Shown piece by piece: positions 56,291 through 64,000 of a stretch of 64,000 nucleotides of DNA; the stretch's first letter is position 1, and every line of letters begins with the position of its first letter. The DNA is from Desmodesmus armatus (lineage: Eukaryota; Chlorophyta; Chlorophyceae; Sphaeropleales; Scenedesmaceae). The DNA is taken from NCBI GenBank assembly GCA_007449985.2, contig VIIQ02000664.1, positions 310,001 to 374,000 on the forward strand. Reading direction: 5' to 3'. Made by a program: the position numbers and the translations under genes. The notes beneath the pieces were generated by a model. The model saw nothing but the letters and a program-made list of their open reading frames with translations. It did no database searches and had not been told where the DNA came from.

Positions 56291-59200
56291 TCAGGTCAGA
56301 AAGATTTTTGTGTGGCCCACAGCAGCAAATGCATTTCCCTGCTGCCCAGCTGCAGTGCTGTTTCCCTCCACTGGGACACCCGCATAAGACCGCTTCCTGC
56401 CCCTACTAGCGCCCTGGGGGCCCCCTCCACCTCCCACCCCCTCACCCCCACCAGGGGTCACCATTCCCACTGACACCCCAGCTGCACTAGTAGCCTCAAC
56501 CCCTGAGGCAGTTGCAGCTGCCAAGTTTGTCTGATGAGCCACATTCAGAAACGCGACAAACAGCCGCTGCTGGGCCACAAGTGCTGCACTGCCGCCCCCT
56601 GCCACCCCACCCCCAGCCTGCACACCATCCACACCCCTCTCAGACCCTGCTGTGCTGGCGCTCCCACTGGTTGCCAACCCCCTTCCTTGCAGCAGCAGCT
56701 GCTGGTGACGCAGCTGTACCTTCATTATCAGACGCATGACGTCCACTGCCCTTCTCCCAGCCTCTTCCTCACCAGCACCGCTGCCCCTCCTCCCCTCTGC
56801 TTCTTCCCCACCACCACCAGACTCCCCTCCAACCCCACTGCCATCAACACCCCTAACACCACTAACACCCCGCCCTGCCTTTGCACCCCTTCCACCAACA
56901 GAAGAGCCAGCCTGTTTCCCTGCCGCTCCCAACCCACATCCTCCACTACCCCCGCCCTGCTTTCCCTGCACCTCCTCCTGAATACACTCCCTAACCAGCG
57001 CCATCAGCTGCTGCAGGCCCATGTGACCCCCCACTGCTGCTGCCTGCTGCCCCTGCAGCGCCAGCTCAATGAAGCGCCCATACAGCTGCTGCTGCCGCTG
57101 CCGTGCAGCAGCAACCCACGCCGCCCTTTCTGCAGGACCCAGTGCTGCTGAGGAAGAGGACCCCGGGGTCCAAGGGTCGCACCCCCTGACACCCCACCAA
57201 ACCTGTACGGCCCTACGGGCCTCCCTAGGCCTGACCCCGGCCCTGGTATGGACCCTGCTGCACCCTGCATGCTGGTGTTGCTGCCTGCTGTAGCAGGGTT
57301 GACTGCAGGGGCAGCACTGGCAGCCGCTTCTGCAGTGTCACCACCACCAGCAGCAGCAGCAGCAGCAGCAGCGGCGGCGGCGGCGGCGGCGGCGGCAGCA
57401 CTACAAAGCCCTTCTGTATGCTGCCCCTGCTGCGTGCTTGAGCAAGAGGTTGGCATCGCCACACCCTCCATGCCTGCTGCTGTAGCTGCTACATCCAGCA
57501 TAAGCCCCTGAGACGCAGACCAATACTGAGTAGCAGCAGCACCACCACTGCAAGCAGCAGCAGCAGCAGGGTCCCCTATACCTGCTGCGTCCCCCGGCAG
57601 CATGCCAGGATCGTCCAGCAGCATGCAGTCATCCCCTAGGTCAGCCCAAGCATCTGCAAAGGATCCACTGGCTGGACCTGCTGCTGCTGCTGCTGCTGTG
57701 TTGGGCCACGGTGCAGTAGGGACCTGTGTGCTGTTCAGCTGCTGCTGCTCAGGCGCTGCAACACCCAACACTCCACCTACTGCTGACGTACACACAGCCT
57801 CAGCTGGTGCACATGCAGCATGCGCTGCTTCCGCAGCAGCAGCAGCACTGCGATCCTCACCCCCTGCTGCTGCTGCTGCTTCTGCTGCTTCCGTCTCATC
57901 CAAAAACACCAGCTGACAAGCCAAATCCTCCAGCTCTGCATGCAGCAGCTGCAGCTGGCTGGGACCAGCCAGCTGGCTTGCTGGGCACCCTGTCTGTGTG
58001 GCGCTAAAACCCCGAGGTGACGCCAGACTAAACCCTGGGTCCCCAGCAGGGCCCCACCACCCTCCTCCTGCAGCTGCTGTTCCTGCTGCTGTTGGTGCGG
58101 CTGGTGCTGCACCTGGCATCTGCAAGCCCGGCTGCATGCCGTCCTGCTGCTCAGTCAAGTTGATCTCGATAAGGTTCAACGCCTCGCCCATATCACCATC
58201 ATCGCCACCCCACCCCTCCATGAGATGACTGAGGAACTGATCAGCAGGAGCGCCTGCTGGAGCTGCCTGCTGCTGCTGCTGCCAGCCAGGCATTTGCTGC
58301 TGTTGCTGCTGCCAGCCAGGCATACACTGCTGCTGCTGCTGCTGCTGCTGTTGCCAGCCTGAGCACATGTCAAATGTCTGTCCGGCGGGAGCAGCAGGAT
58401 ATTGCTGCTGCTGCTGCTGCTGCTGAGGCCAAGGAGGCACAAAGCCTGTTCCCCCAGCCACAGCAGCAGCAGCAGCCCGACTTTCAGGATGTTGCTGTAC
58501 AAGACCGGCAACACCCCCTGCTCGACCCCTGCGCATAGCTACCTGCCACTGCTGCTGCTGCTGCTGTGGGTCTGCACAGTCGTCAAACAAGCCATTGACC
58601 ACCAGCTCATCCCCCTGTGGCAGTGGCCAGACAGCTGATCCCGCAACCGCAGCTACAGATGGCCCTGTAGCATCAGCAGCTTGAACAGCAGCATCAGACG
58701 TTGCTGCTGCTGTTGCTGCTGCTGGCGTATCACATGCTGCTAGTCCTGTGGCCCCTTCATCATCATCATCACTTAGACCCAACAGAGCAGTTGTTATAGG
58801 GTCCTGCTGCTGCTGCCGCTGCCAAAGGCCATGCTGCTGCTGCTGCTGGGGTTGCTGCTGCTGATCTGCCATGTGAGTGGTGTTGCCTGACTGCTGCAGC
58901 TGCTGTTCAGCCATGCAGAGTGGCTCTTGCTGCTGCTGCTGCTGCTGCTGTTGCTGCTGCCACCAAGGCACAGGCTGCTGCTGCTGCTGTTGTGGGCAGC
59001 ACAGTTGGACAGCCTGCTGCTGCTGTTGCCAAACAATGCCCTCCTGCTGCTGCTGCTGCTGCTGCTGCTCCGCAATGCCAGATCTGCGCCGCTGCTTGTG
59101 GCGCAGATCTGCAAGCGCAGTTGTGAGGGTGCCAGCGGGTTGCACACCACCTACCCCAGCAGCAGCAGCACAGGCGGCACCAGCAGCACCAGCTGCTGCT

Positions 59201-61783
59201 GCTGCTGCGGCAATAGGGGCTGGAACCCCATCAGCTACCCCACTGTCACCCAGCCGACTGCCATCTGCCGCCACTGCTGCCAGCAGTGCTGTTGATGAAG
59301 CTGGTGTGGAAATTGGTGCAGCTGCTGTGTGCTGTGCTGTGTGCTGCCCCTCGAGGGCGTCTAGAGCCTCCCAATCATAGTCTTCAGAGTCATCCACATC
59401 AACAGCAGCAGCATCGTCAGGAGTGTGCTGCTCTTCTGCTGCTGCTGCTGCTGGAGCCCCATGGGTACCACCAACACCAACACCAGGGGCAGGAGCAGGT
59501 GGCCACTGCTGCTGCTGCTGCGGCAGCGCAGGCGGCGGCCACTGCTGCTGGTGCTGCTGCGGTGGCCACTGCTGCCATTGCTGTGGGTGTGGTGGCCACT
59601 GCTGCTGCTGCTGGTGGGGTCTCTGAGCGGAGGAGCTGTAGTGCTGTTCAAACTGCTCCTCACCCAGGAGTGCCCTGAGCACTGCTGCTGCTGTGCTGTG
59701 CTCTGACACCTGCGCAGTCACGCAATGACACAACATGCACACAGTCCCAGTGGTGATAAGGTGTTGCAGCATTGCTACCTAGATGGCACAATGATACAGA
59801 GCTGACGGCCTCAGTAGCAACTCACACCGTCAGCTTGCTTGGTCAACCATGCTGCGCAACCCAAAGGACAAAATGCCAGCACAGACCTCCGAGGTAGTAG
59901 TACCCGGCTTCAGTTCAGTTGGGTGAACAAGATTGTGTTGCTACTGTGTTTCAACATGCCGAACAGTCGGCTCTGGCACACACTTTGTACAAGATGAAAG
60001 TGCGCAGAGCACGCCTGCTTGGCCTTACCATGGGTATTTGACTGACTTTGTTCTGTTTCTTGTGTCCACACTGGTATAGTCGCCTGCCCTCATCTCTGCA
60101 CACAATAGGTTCCTAGCATGGCTAGCACTTGCTGCAATTCTGGTGGTTCTGCCTTTTTTGGTCAACCCGGTGTAGGTGGTGCAAACCACCGCAGGGGAGA
60201 CAACTTATGAGGTTCACCTGGCTCGATCCTGGTGGGCAATGCCATTGTTGTTTGGCGAAAATGCCCATGTAACATACTCCCCCCAGTACCAACAGCGCCG
60301 GTTGTGACCCTGCTTCCAAGCCCTTGTCCCCTATCAGATGGTATCACAGAGCAGTCCAGCACACTGTTCAACATAGTATTTACCACCTTGCCCCAGCCAC
60401 ATAGCCCCATGCATCAACCGTTCTTCACCACATGTTCAGGTAAACAGAGAGGCATGTTGCACGGCAGACCGCTACCCACGTCCTGAGGCTCTGTCCCCCC
60501 CTCCCCCATCTCCTCTGCCCCCCCCCCCCCCCCCCCCGAAGACCAGCTAACCGCCCTCTCTCTCCAGCACCAACCAACACTCCCAGCCCACCACACACCC
60601 TCTCTCACTTCTCACCTGCACCTGCCCATTTGAGTGACCATTCTGCAACAAGGTCACACTATGAGCCAGCTGCCTCAGTGTGACCTCAGGTGGCTTCAAC
60701 AGAGCCTCAGGTTTCACAACCGGCTTATACCGCCGCCTGCTAGAGCTGCCACCCAACCTCAGTAAGTTGCTGCTGCTGTACTGCCATGCCTCAGACTGCT
60801 TGAAGCTCGGCTGCAGCAGCAGCAGCGGCAGCTGTCCCTCATCCACCCCAGCAGCAGGAGCTCTCTTGCTGCTGCTGCTGCTGATGCCAGCTGACCTGCT
60901 TTGTCCCCTAGTGACCTTACCAGCAACTACCTTTGACCCCTGCTGCTGCTGCTGCTGCTGCTGTGACTGCAGACGGCGTTGCGATCCGGAGATAATCCCC
61001 GCAGCCCCTGACGGCGTGCGAGGGTTCTGTTGGAAGGCATTTGCAGAGTCTGTGTCACTGCTGTCATCGCTCCCAGCTGCTCTCTCGCTGCTGTCGTCCC
61101 AGCTACTGCTGGAGCTGCCGCTGTCATTCTGCCGGCTGCTGCTGCTGTGGGGGTGGCTGCGGCGGCGGCTGCCAGCAATAGCTAGTGGTTGAGAGGCAGC
61201 GGCCGGCTGGGGGGCTGCCTTGCGCCTGCAGCAGTGGGGACAGGCCAGCATAGCAGGTCGTGCAGCCACAGATGAAGGGTTCATTCACAGGTACAGCAGA
61301 GGACAGCTGACAGTGAAGCACAGCACGGCACAGCAGGCATGATCGGAAGCACTGTGCAGCGTTTTGGGCAAGCAGGTTGAGAGCGGCACCAAAGTGTGCT
61401 GGGAGGCAAACAGTGCAGCACAGTCATCCCCTGCAACTAAACTACAAGCATCACCCTACACTGGGATTATGTTTCAGTCCACTGATAGTACTCAGATATC
61501 GAGTGACCAAGGTCAATCCCCCAGCATCAGCAAACACCACCAGCAGCATGCGATCCACATCACCCACCTGCCCAGGGTTGGTACGGCACCCCTGTAGCCC
61601 GTCCCCTCCGTGGCAGCCTGCTGCTGCTGCTGGTCTTCACCATCTTCACTGCTGCCATCCTCAATAGCCTCCTCACCACTCCATACAGCACCGCCGCTGC
61701 CGCTGCCATCTCCAGCAGCAACAGCAGCAGCAGCAGCACCCTCTTGAAGACCCTGCTGCTGCTGCTGCTGCTGGCTGCAGGCC

Positions 61784-61815
<32 letters not shown>

Positions 61816-64000
61816 ACCACCCCGCTTCCTCAAGAGGGGCAGTATTGGCCTCTTGCCGTGAATGCCTGTGCGGCCAGCAGTCGCGCTAGCATCACCATCA
61901 CACCCCCCCCTGTAAGGGCCCGGGCAGGGCACCTTCACCCTCTGCACCTGAGACTTCAGTGTCTGGTTGCCCAACTGCTGCTGCTGCTGCTGTTGCTGCA
62001 AGGGACGTCGATAGCCGGCGGCGTGACAGTAACGGCACTGCCACGCTGCCCTTGCCTGCTGCTGCTGCTGCTGCTGCTGGGGTCCGTGTGCCCTTCAGGT
62101 CAACATCACTGCCAGCATCGCTGTCCTCAATCATGCATAAGTCTGAGTCGCAGTCAGCTCCCTCCATGGCAGCAGCAGCAGCAGCAGCAGTGGCGGCAAC
62201 ATCTATGGCATCAGCAGCAGTGGTGGCGCCATCCTGCTGCTGCTGCTGCTGCATGCTGTCGACCAGCAAATTGTAGTTCTGCTTGCGCTTGGTGAAACGG
62301 GGCACATAACTGGCAGGGGCCTTGCCAGCAGCCTGCTGCTGTTGCTGTCGGGCTTGCTGCTGGGACTGCTTCTGCGGTGCGGAGCCATCGCTCCTACAGC
62401 CAGGATCAGCAGCAGCAGCAGCTGCTGCTGCTGTCCCCTGCTTGCTGCTGCCTGCCAGCTCTGCTGTGCCAGCAGCGGGATTATCAATCCTCAGCTGCTC
62501 TGCCCTGCTGTTCCCACCCTCTGCCCCTGCATGATCCAGCTGCAAGCCATCGACTTGAATGCCCTCCAAGTCTGCTATATCCCAGAACTCTTGGCTGAGA
62601 CTGCCTGACGTTGCTGCACGTGTTGCTTCACCCGCTGCTGCAGCAGTGACCCCAGCACCAGACCCAGCAGTGGCACCAGCCCCAACACTACCTACCACAG
62701 CCTCTGCCGCTGCTGCCCCTGCGGCTGCTGCACTCTCAACTTCTCCCCCTGCTGCAGCAGCCACAGCCGAACCTCCAGCACCAGCAGTGGTTCCAGCCCC
62801 AGCAGTTGCTGCATCATGGCTGCACCCCTGCTCTTGGCTGCTGTCATCCTGAACCACCAGTTGATCGCCCTGCTGGCTGCCCCCTTGCAACAGCAGACAG
62901 TCTGAGCCCAGCAGCCCCTCTGATTCAACAGGTGCTGCTGCATCCTCGAGGCCATACACCTGCAGCACTGTGCCGCCTGCTTCTCCTGCTGCTCGTGACA
63001 GACCCGCCTGGCCTGACTCAGCGCCCACCCCAACACAGCCCATGAGCTCCTGCAGCTGCTGCAACATGGCGCTGCGCTTGTCAGCAGCAGCAGCAGCAAC
63101 AGCAGCAGCATTTGATACCGTTGGGGTGTGAGACAGGTTCTGCTGGTGCTGCTCTTGAAGCTGGCTGCTTTGCTGAGCTTGCTGCTGTTGGTCTAAAGGC
63201 TCTGGGAGTCTACAGGAGCCAAGCAGGCTTGCATTATGAGCCACTGGCTCCTGTTGACTGCGATGCAGCTGCACTGGCTGCTGGCTGCGGCCTGGTGACT
63301 GGGTAGGGCCACTGCTGCTGATGGCAGCAGCTGCTGCAGGCACTGCTGCTGTAGGGCCTGTTGCACCTTCACTTGCTGAGCTGCCAGCAGCAGCAGCAGC
63401 AGCAGCATCGGCAGCACCCTCCATTGCGGCCTGGGCTAGGGGACTGCCGAGTGTTTCCTGACAAGCAGCCTGGCTGCATGCAGCGGCAGCTGTGGCTGTG
63501 GGGGCAGTGTGGTCCGGCCCCGCACCAGCAGCAGCTGCATCAGAACCAGGATGAGGTTGGCTTGCAGCAGTGCTATCAGCAACAGCAGCAGCAGCAGCAG
63601 CAGCGGCGGCGGCGGCTGTGGCCGCAGGGGGAGGCTTGCAGGAACCTGGTCCCGTTGCCTGCTTCTGGAAGATGAGTTCCTGCATGTAGCTTGGTAGCCC
63701 CACCTCTCCTGCGTCCTGCTGCTGCTGCAAGCCCCGTCCTGCCGCTGCTGTGCTGACATTGCCTGTGCTGACCGGCTCCATGCCTTGAGACATGCTGTTG
63801 TGCTGGGACAGGCCAGCAGCGCCCAGAGGGTCTGCTGCTGCTGTAGCTAGCAGCATGAAGCGGCCAGCGATGAGCCCCACTGCTTCGCCAGGGTTGTCAG
63901 CAGCAGCAGGCTGCGAGGACATGTGACCGCCATGCATGCGGTCAAAGTCCTGCAGGAGGGTGGCAATGCTGAAGGGCTGCTGGGGCTGTGCTGAGCTTGG
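56291..64000 (-). CDS. Very large Gln/Ala-rich protein, 5' end outside window
   Basis: The frame is open at the right edge (PFSIATLLQDFDRMHGGHMS), so the start lies outside. Exons: 64000 to about 61930, about 61925-61568, 61225-60616 and 59709-56291, more than 2100 residues. Long poly-Gln, poly-Ala and poly-Ser runs separate short conserved-looking islands: SYVPRFTKRKQNYNLLVDSM, EFWDIADLEGIQVDGLQLDH, RQLAHSVTLLQNGHSNGQVQ, VSEHSTAAAVLRALLGEEQF, QLYGRFIELALQGQQAAAVG and LRHQQLLLQGRGLATSG. The third and fourth exons join in phase 0. The first junction, at a poly-G run near 61910-61917, is uncertain. A frame change near 57170-57180 separates the last about 290 residues and needs an indel or an unrecognised intron. 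Nothing here is a known domain. A Gln-rich nuclear cofactor or coactivator is a guess from composition only. Confidence 0.62.
57363..57395 (+). repeat. GCG/GCA triplet run encoding poly-Ala on the minus strand
   Basis: About eleven consecutive GCN codons, in a mixture of GCA and GCG on the plus strand (TGC/CGC on the minus), inside the Gln/Ala-rich coding sequence. It is one of dozens of CAG/CTG/GCN runs in the window; other long ones are at about 25097-25126, 30537-30592, 35594-35643 and 36492-36535. Confidence 0.85.

Noticed and set aside
57000..59772. Plus-strand Ala/Cys/Gln-rich frames opposite the large Gln-rich gene
   Set aside because: Same cause: triplet repeats stay open in several frames. 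No conserved non-repetitive segment is seen on the plus strand.
1..64000. Bacterial-style operons, ribosome-binding sites, tRNA or rRNA genes
   Set aside because: None found. Gene structure, introns and TGTAA signals are eukaryotic throughout.

Overview
This is nuclear DNA from a eukaryote, almost certainly a green alga (core Chlorophyta; a chlorophycean such as a scenedesmacean would fit). The evidence is GC-rich, intron-dense genes with GTGAGT/GTGCGT donors and TGCAG acceptors, long CAG/GCT/TGC tracts coding for poly-Gln, poly-Ala and poly-Ser, TGTAA motifs shortly after two stop codons, TTTAGGG-like telomeric motifs, and gene families typical of algae: a chloroplast SET methyltransferase, MYND-finger proteins and a ZNFX1-type RNA helicase. 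There is no operon-like organisation, rRNA, tRNA or CRISPR array that I can see.

Layout. (1) 36-1736, minus: N-terminal part of a coiled-coil protein that runs off the left edge. (2) 4236-23090, plus: a complete 34-exon ZNFX1/Hrr1-like superfamily-1 helicase, with an N-terminal RGG tail, helicase core, NFX1-type zinc fingers and a C-terminal RZ finger. Its introns hold a hAT-type and a CACTA-type miniature transposon, two back-to-back perfect palindromes and a (CT)n tract. (3) 23784-27163, plus: a MYND-finger protein whose finger is broken by a frame change. (4) 27986-33641 and 33864-38301, minus: two tandem genes sharing a Gln/Ala-rich N-terminal half. (5) 38732-46013, minus: a complete 10-exon SET-domain protein of the Rubisco large-subunit methyltransferase family. 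(6) 46853-49365, plus: a KANSL3/TEX30-like alpha/beta-hydrolase-fold protein lacking catalytic residues and carrying two apparent 1-nt deletions. (7) 49366-53250: weak, conflicting coding signals on both strands. (8) 53251-55489, minus: a complete five-exon gene for a 281-aa secreted or membrane-anchored orphan. (9) 56291 to beyond 64000, minus: a very large Gln/Ala-rich protein without a recognised domain.

The most unusual signal is not a gene. In at least five genes, and most densely in the SET gene, introns contain degenerate copies of the edge of the adjoining exon together with its splice site. I count about 17 such copies, each roughly 25-100 nt. This looks like repeated tandem duplication across exon-intron borders, and may be how introns grow, and perhaps arise, in this genome.

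Several frames are broken by single-base changes in homopolymers or triplet repeats, and one ZNFX1 exon has an in-frame TAA. Residual assembly errors are as likely as true pseudogenes. Exon models were built by eye from splice consensus, reading phase and protein-family expectation, so small boundary errors are possible.
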